Positions 25,104-34,117 of a stretch of 64,000 bases of DNA are shown here, piece by piece. The notes beneath the pieces were generated by a model that saw only the letters and a list, made by a program, of their open reading frames with translations, was not told the DNA's origin and ran no database searches. A program made the position numbers and the translations under genes. This stretch comes from Nocardia sp. CDC159 (GTDB taxonomy: Bacteria > Actinomycetota > Actinomycetes > Mycobacteriales > Mycobacteriaceae). The stretch covers positions 496,001-560,000 of the forward strand of contig NZ_JAMRXH010000003.1 of NCBI RefSeq assembly GCF_023740735.1, written 5' to 3'. Within the stretch, counting starts at the first letter, position 1. Each line of letters starts with the position of its first letter.

Positions 25104-26099
25104 TCAGTGGGCGGGCAGCTCGGGAATCCGGGTGGCCCGGGCGTAGACCGTCTCGCCGTCGCGCAGATGCAGTGCCTCGGCGTCGCCGCGAGTTACTTGC
25201 GCGGTGAACGGGTCACCGGTGGCGGCGTTGCGGAGTTCGAGGCGGACCTCGAAGCCCAGGTGCACCACGCGTTCGACGGTGGCGCGGGTGACACCCGCGG
25301 ATTCGGCGGTGCCCTCGTGGGCGGCCAGGGCCATGCTGGGGTCGCGGCCGATGCGGATGTCGTGCGGGCGGACCAGATGGCCGTTGAGTTTGGCGACCGC
25401 GCCGAGGAACGACATCACGAATTCGTTGGCGGGGCGGTCGTAGACATCCTCGGGGGAGCCGACCTGTTCGATGCGACCGGCGTTCATGACCGCGATCCGG
25501 TCGGCGACGTCGAGCGCCTCCTCCTGGTCGTGAGTGACCAGCACGGTGGTGACGTGCACCTCCTCGTGCAGCCGCCGCAGCCATTTACGCAGATCGTGGC
25601 GGACCTTGGCGTCCAGCGCGCCGAACGGCTCGTCCAGCAGCAGCACCTGCGGATCCACCGCCAGCGCGCGGGCCAGGGCCATGCGCTGGCGCTGCCCACC
25701 CGACAGCTGCGCCGGATAGCGATGCTGGAAACCGTCGAGCCCCACGATGCCGAGCAATTCGTCGACCCGCCTGGCGATCTCGCGCTTGGGCCGCTTGCGG
25801 ATCCGCAGGCCGAAGGCCACATTGTCGCGCACGGTCATATGCTTGAACGCGGCGTAATGCTGGAATACGAAACCGATGTCGCGCTTCTGCGGCGGCACGC
25901 GGGTCACATCGCGCTCGGCGATGACGACCACCCCCGAATCCAGCGATTCCAATCCGGCGATCGACCGCAGCAGTGTCGATTTCCCGGATCCGGAGGGTCC
26001 GAGCAGCGCGGTCAATTCGCCGGAGGGTATGTCGAGACTCACGTCGTCGAGGGCGGCGAAGGAGCCGTAGCGCTTGTTCGCGTTGGTCACGGTGATCAT
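25104..26099 (-). CDS. cysA: Sulfate ABC transporter ATP-binding protein CysA
   Basis: A 331-residue ABC ATPase: Walker [10 protein letters not shown], signature [15 protein letters not shown], Walker [14 protein letters not shown] and the switch His in [12 protein letters not shown]-terminal regulatory TOBE-like region ([12 protein letters not shown]) is typical of CysA. It powers sulfate/thiosulfate import by CysT-CysW with the lipoprotein SubI. The ATG overlaps the cysW stop (ATGA), so it is the last gene of subI-cysT-cysW-cysA. Confidence 0.95.
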   Translation of the reverse strand: MITVTNANKRYGSFAALDDVSLDIPSGELTALLGPSGSGKSTLLRSIAGLESLDSGVVVIAERDVTRVPPQKRDIGFVFQHYAAFKHMTVRDNVAFGLRIRKRPKREIARRVDELLGIVGLDGFQHRYPAQLSGGQRQRMALARALAVDPQVLLLDEPFGALDAKVRHDLRKWLRRLHEEVHVTTVLVTHDQEEALDVADRIAVMNAGRIEQVGSPEDVYDRPANEFVMSFLGAVAKLNGHLVRPHDIRIGRDPSMALAAHEGTAESAGVTRATVERVVHLGFEVRLELRNAATGDPFTAQVTRGDAEALHLRDGETVYARATRIPELPAH

Positions 26100-26905
26100 T
26101 TGGCAGTGCCCCGCTTACGCTCGAGAAGGGTCATCAGAATCAGGGTGACGAGCGCGAGACCCATCAGCAGGGTCGCCGCACAGTAGGCGCCAAAGGTGTT
26201 GTGGTCATTGATGTATCGGCCGTGTACCAGCAGCGTCAGCGTCTGCGAGATGCCGGGCAGCGCGGAGGACACCATGATCACCGCGCCGAATTCGCCGAGC
26301 GCGCGGGCCACGGTCAGCACGATGCCGTAGGTCAGGCCCCACCTGATGGCGGGCAGGGTGATTCGCCAGAACGTCTGCCAGCGGGTCGCGCCGAGGGTGG
26401 CCGCGGCCTGCTCCTGATCGTCGCCGATCTCGTGCAGCACCGGAATCACCTCGCTGACCACGAACGGCAGCGTCACGAAGATGGTGGCGATGACCATGCC
26501 CGGCAACCCGAAAATCACTCGGAAGCCGAGGTTTTCGATACCGCCGAACCAGCCGTTCGCACCCCAGAGCATGATCAGCGACACACCGACCACCACCGGC
26601 GACACCGCGAACGGCAGATCCACGATGCCCTGCACCAGGGTGCGACCCGGGAAGTCCCCGCGCACCAGCGCGATCGCGGTGAGCACGCCGAACACCACAT
26701 TCAACGGCACCACGATCGCCACGATCAGCAGCGACAGATCGAATGCGGCGATCGCGGCCGGAGTGGTGATGGAGTCGATGAACGCGCCGACACCGCGTTC
26801 GAAGCTGCGCCACAGAATGATCACCAGCGGCGCGACCAGCAGCACGAACAGATAGCCCAGCGCGATCACGCGCAGCGAAATCCGGGTCGGGGCGGACAGT
26901 TTCAT
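26096..26905 (-). CDS. cysW: Sulfate ABC transporter permease CysW
   Basis: A 269-residue inner-membrane permease with six predicted membrane helices. The cytoplasmic EAA-type loop reads [20 protein letters not shown], and the C-terminal segment [15 protein letters not shown] is characteristic of CysW. It pairs with CysT to form the sulfate channel. It overlaps both neighbours by four bases (ATGA at each junction), which indicates tight translational coupling. Confidence 0.95.
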   Translation of the reverse strand: MKLSAPTRISLRVIALGYLFVLLVAPLVIILWRSFERGVGAFIDSITTPAAIAAFDLSLLIVAIVVPLNVVFGVLTAIALVRGDFPGRTLVQGIVDLPFAVSPVVVGVSLIMLWGANGWFGGIENLGFRVIFGLPGMVIATIFVTLPFVVSEVIPVLHEIGDDQEQAAATLGATRWQTFWRITLPAIRWGLTYGIVLTVARALGEFGAVIMVSSALPGISQTLTLLVHGRYINDHNTFGAYCAATLLMGLALVTLILMTLLERKRGTAK

Positions 26906-27744
26906 CGCGACGACTGCTCCTTGCGTGCGGTGCGGTCGGCGAAGATCCGCAGAATCAGCAGGGTGGCGAACGAGATCGCCAGCAGCGCCACCGAAACCGC
27001 CGCCGCGTTCACCGGGCGGTCGACCTCGATCTGCTGCTGGATGTACTGCGAGGCCATCTGGGTCTCGCGCGGAATGTTGCCGCCGATCAACACCACCGAC
27101 CCGTATTCGCCGATGGCGCGCGCGAAGGCCAGCCCACCGCCGGAGATGATCGCCGGGGCCAGCGTCGGCAGGATGATCCGCCGGAAGGTGGTCCAGTTGT
27201 CCGCGCCCAGCGAGGCCGCGGCCTGCTCCACCTCCTTGTCCGCCTCGATCAGCACCGGCTGCACCGAGCGCACCACGAACGGCAGCGTGACGAACGCGAG
27301 CGCGACCACCAGGCCGGGCTGGGTCGCGTTGAGGTGCACGCCGATCGGGCTCTGTGGCCCGTACAGCGACAGCAAGACGATGCTGGCCACGATGGTGGGC
27401 AGCGCGAACGGCAGATCGATCAGCGCGTTCACGATGCCCTTGCCCGGAAACTCGTCGCGGACCAGCACCCAGGCGACCAGGGTGCCCATCACGACATTGA
27501 TCAGCGCCACGATCACCGAGACGAATACCGTCACCCGCAGCGTGTCCACCGCCGCGGGGGCGGTGACCGCGCTCCAGAATCCGGACCAGCCGTCGTCGAA
27601 GGAGTGCACGGTCAGCGCGGCCAGTGGCAGCAGCACGATCACGCTGAGCCACAGCACCGCGATGGCGACACCGAGCGGGCCGGTCGAGCCGGTCATGCGC
27701 AGCCAGGACCGGCTCGGTCGGCGCTGGAGACTACTGTCGGTCAC
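26902..27744 (-). CDS. cysT: Sulfate ABC transporter permease CysT
   Basis: A 280-residue permease with six predicted membrane helices and the EAA loop EQAAASLGADNWTTFRRIIL, followed by AFARAIGEYGSVVLIGGNIP, diagnostic of CysT/CysU. It forms the transmembrane path with CysW. It starts 19 bases after subI and overlaps cysW by four bases. Confidence 0.95.
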   Translation of the reverse strand: MTDSSLQRRPSRSWLRMTGSTGPLGVAIAVLWLSVIVLLPLAALTVHSFDDGWSGFWSAVTAPAAVDTLRVTVFVSVIVALINVVMGTLVAWVLVRDEFPGKGIVNALIDLPFALPTIVASIVLLSLYGPQSPIGVHLNATQPGLVVALAFVTLPFVVRSVQPVLIEADKEVEQAAASLGADNWTTFRRIILPTLAPAIISGGGLAFARAIGEYGSVVLIGGNIPRETQMASQYIQQQIEVDRPVNAAAVSVALLAISFATLLILRIFADRTARKEQSSR

Positions 27745-27763
27745 AGTCGGAGTATCCCGTGTG

Positions 27764-28810
27764 CTACTTGGTGGCCTTGTCGTAGATCTGCGCGATGCTG
27801 CCGGTGCCCTGCGCGAACAGGTCCTTGTCCACCGTCTTCCAGCCGCCCAGATCCGCGATCGTCCACAGCTGCCGCGGCGCCGGGAAGTCGGCGGCGAATT
27901 CGGCGGCCACCTTCGGGTCGACCGGCCGGAAACCGGCCTCGGCCCACGCCTTCTGGCCCGCCGGGGTGAACAGGAAGTCCTTGAACGCCACGGCCTTGTC
28001 CAGGCTCTTGCTGTTCTTCAGCACCGCGACCGGATTCTCGATCTTGAAGGTGCTCGGCGGGACGAAGTGCTCGATCGGATCGCCGTTGCGCTCGGAGAAG
28101 ATGGCCTCGTTCTCGTAGCTGAGCAGCACGTCGCCGGTGCCCTGCAGGAACGTCTCGGTCGCCTCGCGGCCGGACTTGGGCTGCACCTTGACGTGCTCGG
28201 TGGAGATCAACCGGCTCAGGTAGTCCAGTCCGGCCTGCGGATTCCGACCACCCTCGCTCTTGGCGGCGTAGGGGGCCAGCAGATTCCACTTGGCCGAACC
28301 GGAGCTGAACGGGTTCGGGGTCACCACCTCGATGCCCGGCTTCAGCAGATCGTCCCAGTCCTTGATGCCCTTGGGATTGCCCTTGCGGACCACGATCGCG
28401 ACCACCGAACCGAACGGAATTCCCTTGTTGGCGTCGGCATTCCAGCTCGCTTCCACCAGCCCGGCGTCGACCAGGCGGGTGATGTCGGGCTCGACGGAGA
28501 AGTTCACCACATCGGCCTGGGCGCCGTCCTTGACCTTGCGGGACTGATCGCCCGAGGCGCCGTAGGACTGCTGGATCTGCACGCCCTTGCCCTTGTCGGT
28601 CTTGTTGAACTCCGGAATCACCCGGTCGAAGCCGGGCTTGGGCACGGCGTAGGCGTAGAGGTTGAGGGTGCCGCCGCTGCCGTCGGCACCACCACCGCCG
28701 GTGCTGTCGCTGGCCCCGCCGCCGCAGGCGGTCAGGGCCACGGCCGCCAGCGCGGTGAGTGCGACGGCGGCGGTACGTCGACGCGAGAGGAACCAGGAGC
28801 TGCGAGACAT
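27764..28810 (-). CDS. subI: Sulfate-binding lipoprotein SubI
   Basis: A 348-residue periplasm-side binding protein. It has a lipoprotein signal peptide with lipobox LTAC, a Gly/Ser-rich linker, and the sulfate-binding segments SYGASGDQSRKVKDGAQADV, EPDITRLVDAGLV, and TPNPFSSGSAKWNLLAPYAA. It captures sulfate for CysTWA. The ATG at 28810 is preceded by AAAGGG at eight bases; upstream in-frame starts lack support. It heads the transport operon and is preceded by a Cys leader peptide 192 bases upstream. Confidence 0.94.
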   Translation of the reverse strand: MSRSSWFLSRRRTAAVALTALAAVALTACGGGASDSTGGGGADGSGGTLNLYAYAVPKPGFDRVIPEFNKTDKGKGVQIQQSYGASGDQSRKVKDGAQADVVNFSVEPDITRLVDAGLVEASWNADANKGIPFGSVVAIVVRKGNPKGIKDWDDLLKPGIEVVTPNPFSSGSAKWNLLAPYAAKSEGGRNPQAGLDYLSRLISTEHVKVQPKSGREATETFLQGTGDVLLSYENEAIFSERNGDPIEHFVPPSTFKIENPVAVLKNSKSLDKAVAFKDFLFTPAGQKAWAEAGFRPVDPKVAAEFAADFPAPRQLWTIADLGGWKTVDKDLFAQGTGSIAQIYDKATK

Positions 28811-29002
28811 CGGGTGAACCCTTTCCTGCTGCCCGCCACGGTGGGATACCAACAAGATTGTGGCGGAACGTGGTGTTGCCGGAAGACCCGCCGCGCGGAG
28901 CACGGCGGTTGGCGCGGCTACGGCGAATGCCGCCGGAACGGGTTCGGTCTGCGAAAGACGCGCGCCGGTGGAGAATTTACGCGCAGCCGACCCGGTCAGC
29001 CG

Positions 29003-29092
29003 TCAGCGACAGTAGATATCGGCGACCACGAGGCAGCGCACTGCGATCAACGCCAATTCATGGCGGACCTGCGGCACAACACTCGACGACAC
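29003..29092 (-). CDS. Cys-containing leader peptide of the sulfate transport operon
   Basis: A 29-codon frame from a GTG. Its core is RHELALIAVRCLVVADIYCR, with Cys20 and Cys28 (the penultimate residue), then TGA at 29005-29003. The RHELALIAV core followed by Cys codons matches what I remember of the leader peptide upstream of mycobacterial subI (Ms4533A type). A TACAGT box ends six bases before the GTG and there is no ribosome binding site, so the transcript is probably leaderless. I infer cysteine-responsive control of subI-cysTWA, parallel to the leader before sirA. Confidence 0.75.
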   Translation of the reverse strand: MSSSVVPQVRHELALIAVRCLVVADIYCR

Positions 29093-29098
29093 GGGCAG

Positions 29099-29104
29099 AC
29101 TGTA
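29099..29104 (-). promoter_or_regulatory. -10 box of the sulfate transport operon leader
   Basis: TACAGT (TANNNT class) ends six bases upstream of the leader GTG. This spacing places the transcription start at or next to the G of the start codon. Confidence 0.6.
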
Positions 29105-29147
29105 GCAGAGCGCGCGGAAACCTCGCGAATCACCCAAACGGAAACGA

Positions 29148-29176
29148 AGAGGCCCCGTTGGGAATTCGGGGCCTCT
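29148..29176 (-). terminator. Hairpin terminator after the acidic small protein gene
   Basis: AGAGGCCCC and GGGGCCTCT form a 9-bp stem with an 11-base loop. Read on the minus strand it is followed by the T-rich stretch TCGTTTCCGTTT. It lies 28 bases past the stop at 29204 and separates that gene from the leader of subI. Confidence 0.75.
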
Positions 29177-29203
29177 CGGGTTCGAACGACGCGGGTCGGG
29201 AGC

Positions 29204-29467
29204 CTAGTCCTCCTCCACCTCCGGCGGACTCTCCAGCAGGTCGAGCACCCACTCCTCGGCCGCGGTCTCCTCCCCGTCCTCGCCGTCCTCCTCCACCCGC
29301 AGGCGGTTGTGCAGGCGCACGCCCAGGCCGAGCAGCTGCGCTGCCCGCACCATCTCGATCGCCTCCTCCGGCGAGGCGTAGTGGGTGGCGATCAGGCGGG
29401 GACTCTCGTCCAGCTCATCGGGCTCCAGCAGCTGCTCGAGCTCCGCGAAATCCTCATCGGTTGGCAT
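29204..29467 (-). CDS. Acidic small hypothetical protein
   Basis: An 87-residue, strongly acidic cytosolic protein (MPTDEDFAELEQLLEPDELD at the start, SPPEVEED at the end) with a central helix SPEEAIEMVRAAQLLGLGVR and LHNRLRVEED. I do not know its function. Its place between subI and the trehalase gene matches that of the small conserved genes Rv2401/Rv2401A in M. tuberculosis, from memory. The ATG at 29467 has no ribosome binding site but follows TACTGT by seven bases, so it is probably leaderless. Confidence 0.65.
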   Translation of the reverse strand: MPTDEDFAELEQLLEPDELDESPRLIATHYASPEEAIEMVRAAQLLGLGVRLHNRLRVEEDGEDGEETAAEEWVLDLLESPPEVEED

Positions 29468-29531
29468 GGGGTGCACAGTACCCGAACCCGGTTCGGGCCA
29501 ATCATTTTTGGCAATCTGCCAGCGAATTCGC

Positions 29532-29609
29532 TCAACGGGTGAGCAACCAGGCCACCACAATCAGGACCAGCAGTGCAATCAGCGCAATTTGGACGCGCGA
29601 GCGCGGCAT
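29532..29609 (-). CDS. Tiny single-pass membrane peptide, 25 residues
   Basis: A 25-codon frame, MPRSRVQIALIALLVLIVVA followed by WLLTR, is almost entirely one membrane helix with positive charges at both ends. Its ATG overlaps the stop of the small membrane protein gene upstream (ATGA), which suggests coupled translation. Too short for routine annotation. Confidence 0.5.
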   Translation of the reverse strand: MPRSRVQIALIALLVLIVVAWLLTR

Positions 29610-29845
29610 CAGGCGGCTTCCTTCCGCATCGGTCGAGGTGCGGGCGTCGGCGGCTGTGATTCGCCCACCGCGACCCGATCGCGGCCGAGCAGCCGCAGCA
29701 CCACCCGCAACCCCCGGTCGAGCAGGTAGGCGATGGCGAAGCTCACCGGGACCATCCCCACCAGCACCACGGCGAACTGCGGAACGAACGGCAGACCGGC
29801 CACCCAGAGTTCGAAGCCGTCCCACCAGCCAGCAATGCGTTGCAC
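29609..29845 (-). CDS. Small conserved membrane protein
   Basis: A 78-residue protein with an amphipathic N-terminus (RIAGWWDGFELWVAGLPFVP), one clear membrane segment (FAVVLVGMVPVSFAIAYLL), and a basic then Pro-rich C-terminus. Function unknown. It resembles the position and size of M. tuberculosis Rv2401A (from memory). The GTG at 29845 follows a TAGGCT box by seven bases without a ribosome binding site, so the mRNA is probably leaderless. It is divergent from the trehalase gene. Confidence 0.65.
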   Translation of the reverse strand: MQRIAGWWDGFELWVAGLPFVPQFAVVLVGMVPVSFAIAYLLDRGLRVVLRLLGRDRVAVGESQPPTPAPRPMRKEAA

Positions 29846-29941
29846 GCATCCCAGCCTAGTGGCTGCCGCACCCGCGGAAGGGGGCCGGTCGCATTCGGGC
29901 GGTTGTGGACGCGCACCGCGGCCGCACCGATGATGGTTTTC

Positions 29942-31981
29942 ATGGCGTCCTTCGATGAACCGCTCACCGACGAACCCGACGACCTCGAGCCGGAGGTCAT
30001 TCCCGTCCGCCGCGACGCGCTGGCCGACATCCCGGATATCGACCTCGCGGGCGGGTTCGTCCCCGCGCGGCTCGGAACGACGCACAAGTCGGTCTACCCG
30101 CCCATCGATGACTACGCCTTCCTGTCCGATTGCGAGGTCAACTGCCTGATCGCCCGCAACGGGTCGGTCGAGTGGATGTGCGTGCCGCGACCGGACTCCC
30201 CCAGCGTCTTCGGCGCGATGCTCGATCGCAGCGCGGGCCATTTCCGGGTGGGCCCGTACGGGGTGAACGTTCCCGCCGCACGCCGGTATCTGCCCGGCGG
30301 CATGATCCTCGAGACCACCTGGCAGACCGATACCGGCTGGCTGATCGTGCGCGACGCGCTGGTGCTGGGCCCATGGCACAACACCGACAAGCGCAGCCGC
30401 ACCTATCGCCGCACCCCGATGGACTGGGACGCCGAGCACATCCTGCTGCGCACGATCAAGTGCGTGAGCGGGGTGGTCGAGGTCGAGGTCAGCTGCGAGC
30501 CCGCCTTCGACTATCACCGCTCCCCCGCGCGCTGGGAGTATACCGGAGCCGTCTACGAACAGGCCACAGCCACCTGCGACGCCCCCGACCTGCCGTGCAC
30601 CAGCCTCGTCCTCACCACCGATCTGCGGCTGGGCCTCGAGGGCCGGGAGGCACGGGCCCGCAGCCGGATGAACGAGGGTGACGAGGCGTTCGTGGCGCTG
30701 TCGTGGTCCCCGCTGCCGCCGCCGGGCAGTTACGAGGAGGCCGCGCACAAGATGTGGCAGACCACCGAATGCTGGCGGGAGTGGATCACCCTGGGCAAGT
30801 TTCCCGACCATCCGTGGCGCGGCTATCTGCAGCGCAGCGCCCTCACCCTGAAGGGGCTGACCTACGCGCCGACCGGGGCGCTGCTCGCGGCCGCCACCAC
30901 CTCGCTACCGGAAACCCCCGGCGGGGAACGCAACTGGGACTACCGCTACTCCTGGGTGCGCGACTCCAGCTTCGCGCTGTGGGGGCTCTACACCCTCGGC
31001 ATGAATCGCGAGGCCGACGACTTCTTCGCCTTCCTGCACGATGTGGCCACCGACGGCGACGGCGATCCGCTGCCGCTGCAGGTGCTCTACGCCGTCGGCG
31101 GCGAGCGCGAGATCACCGAATACGAACTGCCGCATCTGTACGGCTACGACGGCGCGCGGCCGGTCCGCATCGGCAACGGCGCCTACAATCAGCGCCAGCA
31201 CGACGTGTGGGGCGTGCTGCTGGATTCGGTGTACCTACATGTGAAGTCGCGCCAGCAGGTGCCGGAAACGTTGTGGCCCATGCTGGAACGGGCAGTGCAG
31301 GGCGCCATCGAGCACTGGCGCGAACCCGATCGCGGCATCTGGGAGGTGCGCGGCGATCCCCAGCACTTCACCTCGTCGAAGATCTTCTGCTGGGTCGCGC
31401 TGGACCGCGGCGCGAAACTGGCCGAGATGCACGGCGAACTGGATTTCGCCAAGAAGTGGGCCGAGATCGCCGAGGAGATCCACGCCGACATCCTCGAGAA
31501 CGGCGTCAACGCCGACGGCGTGTTCACCCAGACCTACGGCGGCGACAGCCTCGACGCGTCACTGCTGCTGATCCCGCTCGTCCGGTTCCTGCCCTCGGCC
31601 GATCCGCGGGTGCGCGCCACGGTGCTGGCCATCGCGGACGATCTCACCGATCAGGGGCTGGTGCTGCGCTACCGCACCGAGACCACCGACGACGGATTGT
31701 CCGGCGCCGAGGGAACTTTCACGATCTGCTCGTTCTGGCTGGTCTCCGCCCTGGTGGAGATCGGCGAGGTGGCGCGGGCCCGGCGGCTGTGCGAACGCCT
31801 GCTCGGCTATGCCAGCCCGCTCGAGCTCTACGCCGAGGAACTCGATCCCCGTACCGGCCGCCACCTCGGCAACTTCCCGCAGGCCTTCACCCATCTGGCC
31901 CTGATCAACGCCCTCACCCACGTGATCCGGGCCGAACAGTCCATCTCCTCGGGCGATTTCCACCCGGCCCACCGGGCCTGA
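29942..31981 (+). CDS. GH15-family trehalase
   Basis: A 679-residue glycoside hydrolase of family GH15 with an N-terminal beta-sandwich (DYAFLSDCEVNCLIARNGSV and EWMCVPRPDSPSVFGAMLDR) and a C-terminal alpha/alpha barrel with ERNWDYRYSWVRDSSFALWG and DGLSGAEGTFTICSFWLVSA holding the likely catalytic Glu residues. The mycobacterial homologue at the same place (Rv2402, from memory) is a trehalase that splits trehalose into two glucoses. No signal peptide, so it acts in the cytosol. The ATG at 29942 is chosen; an ATG at 29930 is possible. Glucoamylase annotation is common but less likely given synteny. Confidence 0.88.
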   Translation: MASFDEPLTDEPDDLEPEVIPVRRDALADIPDIDLAGGFVPARLGTTHKSVYPPIDDYAFLSDCEVNCLIARNGSVEWMCVPRPDSPSVFGAMLDRSAGHFRVGPYGVNVPAARRYLPGGMILETTWQTDTGWLIVRDALVLGPWHNTDKRSRTYRRTPMDWDAEHILLRTIKCVSGVVEVEVSCEPAFDYHRSPARWEYTGAVYEQATATCDAPDLPCTSLVLTTDLRLGLEGREARARSRMNEGDEAFVALSWSPLPPPGSYEEAAHKMWQTTECWREWITLGKFPDHPWRGYLQRSALTLKGLTYAPTGALLAAATTSLPETPGGERNWDYRYSWVRDSSFALWGLYTLGMNREADDFFAFLHDVATDGDGDPLPLQVLYAVGGEREITEYELPHLYGYDGARPVRIGNGAYNQRQHDVWGVLLDSVYLHVKSRQQVPETLWPMLERAVQGAIEHWREPDRGIWEVRGDPQHFTSSKIFCWVALDRGAKLAEMHGELDFAKKWAEIAEEIHADILENGVNADGVFTQTYGGDSLDASLLLIPLVRFLPSADPRVRATVLAIADDLTDQGLVLRYRTETTDDGLSGAEGTFTICSFWLVSALVEIGEVARARRLCERLLGYASPLELYAEELDPRTGRHLGNFPQAFTHLALINALTHVIRAEQSISSGDFHPAHRA

Positions 31982-31984
31982 GGG

Positions 31985-32257
31985 CTAGCGGCCCTTCGGT
32001 ACGCAGGCGATGGTGTCGAACCGGGCCTGGCCGCGCCACTCCGGACGGGCGCGCATCCGGGCCTGTTCGACACCACGCTTGGCGGGGACGTCGACCGCGG
32101 GCAGCTCGTGACCGTCGTAGGTCTGGGCGGTGCAGGTCCAGTAGGGGGCGTTCCCGGTCTCGGAATCGGAATCGGCCTGGGCCGCAGGGGCGATCGCGAT
32201 GGCGGCCGAGGTCAGTAACAGGCCGATCGGCAGACCGGTCAGGAGTTTCGTGCGCAA
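31985..32257 (-). CDS. Small secreted protein with two cysteines
   Basis: A 90-residue protein with a Sec signal peptide (LRTKLLTGLPIGLLLTSAAI, cleavage after AQA near residue 28) and a mature part of about 60 residues with two Cys (YWTCTAQTYDG and TIACVPKGR). The TTG at 32257 is preceded by GGAGGAA at about seven bases, which decides the start. Function unknown. Convergent with the trehalase gene, with three bases between stops. Confidence 0.7.
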   Translation of the reverse strand: MRTKLLTGLPIGLLLTSAAIAIAPAAQADSDSETGNAPYWTCTAQTYDGHELPAVDVPAKRGVEQARMRARPEWRGQARFDTIACVPKGR

Positions 32258-32323
32258 AATGCTTCCTCCGCAAGAAGAACTACGGTTTGGCGTAACTTAC
32301 CCCACCGGTCCACGGTCGGCAGG

Positions 32324-34117
32324 CTAGATCGCATCGGCTCGCTCGCGAAGATCGCGCAATTCCACCAGCGCCGTCTCGATATCGGTGAGGCGGCGGTTGC
32401 GCCCCTCCGGGGAGTGCACCGCGGCGGCCTCCTCGGTGGCGCGCAGCGATTCGTCGACCGAGCGCAGCGTCTGGTTGGCCAGGTTGGTGAAGTGATCGCG
32501 CAGTGTGCGCTGCACCGCGCGCAGGCGATTGCGGGATTCCTTGCCCACCTGGAAGATCACATCGTCCATCAGGCGCGCGACCGCCACCTTCGCCTCGGCC
32601 TGGCGCTTCTCCCGGCGCAGCGAGCGGTCCTCCCACAGCGCGTACACGCCCAGCAGCACGGCGGCCGTGATCGAGTAGGGGTTCACCGGCGGCAGTCCGG
32701 CCACGCTGGACAGCAGCACGCCGATCATCAGCAGACCGCCGTAGCCGCCCCGCATGACGTTCACGATCGGTTGCACCACACCGACTTTCGTCTTGCCCAG
32801 CGGTTCCAGCGAGGCGACCGGCTCGAGCACCTCGCCCGGATTCTCCAGCCGCAGATTCGGCAGCGGCACATCCCGGTCGGTGCCGAACTTGTCGGCCACC
32901 TGCTCGGCCAGTTCCACCGAGCGGTAGTGGGCGATGACGAAGTTCTCCTCGACCGCCTCGCAGATGCGCGCGTCCAGATCCGCGCCGAATTCAGTCCAGC
33001 CGCGGGCCGGATCCTTCTGCGCGATCTCGGTTTCCGCGTCGCGGATCAGGCTGCGCAGCCGGTGGCGCAGATCGTGTTCGATATCGGCCATCAGTTCGGC
33101 GCAGCCGTCGGCGAGGGTGACCTGCCAGTTGGCCGAGCGCTGGCGCAGATCGTCGGCCTCGGCGCGCAGGATGCGCAGCCGGTCGGTGATCTCCCCGTAG
33201 CGACGCGGATCGCGCAGCGTCTCGGCCTCGCTGCGCAGCGCCAGCGCGAGATGGTCGGTGATCATGCGGATATCGCGCACCGCCGCCTCGCGCGCCACCG
33301 CGTCGGCCCGGCCGAGCAGATAGTCGCGCAGATGGTCGATCAGCTGTGGCACACCGGATTCCAGGCCGCGCCGCCGATCGCTGCCGGATCGCAGATACAT
33401 CTCCGCCGAGATCGGCGCGACCGCGAAACCAAGCCCGGCATTGTCGAGCAGGCCGCGATTGCGCTGCTGCACCTGCGCCCAGTGCGGGAACCGATCGATC
33501 TTGTTGAGCACGCAGATCACGGTCGGGCACACCTGCTGGATGCGCTGCAGCAGGGCGATCTGCTCCGGACCGTATTCCGAACCGGCGTCGGACACGTAGA
33601 GCACCGCGTCCGCGGCCGCGATCAGCGACCAGGTGGTCGGGGTGTCGGCCGGGGCGCCCGGCGCGTCCATCACCACGAAGCCCTCGGCCAGCAGCGGGCT
33701 GGGTTCGGTGAATTCGGCCCGGATGACGCCCTCGGCGGTCAGCGCCGGGCCCGGATGCAACGGGTCCACGCGCTGACGCTCGGTGCGGCCGCCGACCGTC
33801 GAGCGGACCAGCGTGGCCGTCGACTCGGGGCCGTACTCGGCGATCACCGGCACGCTGATCGGGCTGTCGGTGGCGCTGACCGCCGCGCCGACCAGCCCGT
33901 TGACCAGGGTGCTCATGCCGTTCTTGGGTTCGCCGACGACCACCAGGCGCACCCGCGGATCGGCGACGCGGGCACGCGACATCGACAGGCGGGCGGTCAG
34001 ATCCGCGCGTCCGGCCGCGCGCGTCTGCGCGAGCAGCTCGTCGAGCAGCCCGAGCAGAGGCGCCATCGCGTCCGGATGTTTGGCGGTGCCGGAGTCCAGG
34101 GCGGCCGACCCCGTCAC
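32324..34117 (-). CDS. IniA-like dynamin-family GTPase with altered P-loop
   Basis: A 597-residue bacterial dynamin-like protein resembling mycobacterial IniA. Similar segments are RLVVVGEPKNGMSTLVNGLV, DAVLYVSDAGSEYGPEQIAL, the G4 motif VLNKIDRFPHW, and a hydrophobic paddle RGGYGGLLMIGVLLSSVAG with NPYSITAAVLLGVYAL. The P-loop Lys of GKS/T is Met (GMST, codon ATG), so GTP binding may be weakened or different; G3 is DAPG. IniA remodels membranes and responds to cell-wall stress in mycobacteria. The GTG at 34117 overlaps the stop of the upstream low-complexity gene (GTGA), matching the iniB-iniA order. Confidence 0.82.
   Translation of the reverse strand: MTGSAALDSGTAKHPDAMAPLLGLLDELLAQTRAAGRADLTARLSMSRARVADPRVRLVVVGEPKNGMSTLVNGLVGAAVSATDSPISVPVIAEYGPESTATLVRSTVGGRTERQRVDPLHPGPALTAEGVIRAEFTEPSPLLAEGFVVMDAPGAPADTPTTWSLIAAADAVLYVSDAGSEYGPEQIALLQRIQQVCPTVICVLNKIDRFPHWAQVQQRNRGLLDNAGLGFAVAPISAEMYLRSGSDRRRGLESGVPQLIDHLRDYLLGRADAVAREAAVRDIRMITDHLALALRSEAETLRDPRRYGEITDRLRILRAEADDLRQRSANWQVTLADGCAELMADIEHDLRHRLRSLIRDAETEIAQKDPARGWTEFGADLDARICEAVEENFVIAHYRSVELAEQVADKFGTDRDVPLPNLRLENPGEVLEPVASLEPLGKTKVGVVQPIVNVMRGGYGGLLMIGVLLSSVAGLPPVNPYSITAAVLLGVYALWEDRSLRREKRQAEAKVAVARLMDDVIFQVGKESRNRLRAVQRTLRDHFTNLANQTLRSVDESLRATEEAAAVHSPEGRNRRLTDIETALVELRDLRERADAI

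Noticed and set aside
29160..29200. GGTTCGAA-like T-loop suggesting a tRNA
   Set aside because: No acceptor, D or anticodon stems can be drawn around it; it follows a terminator hairpin.
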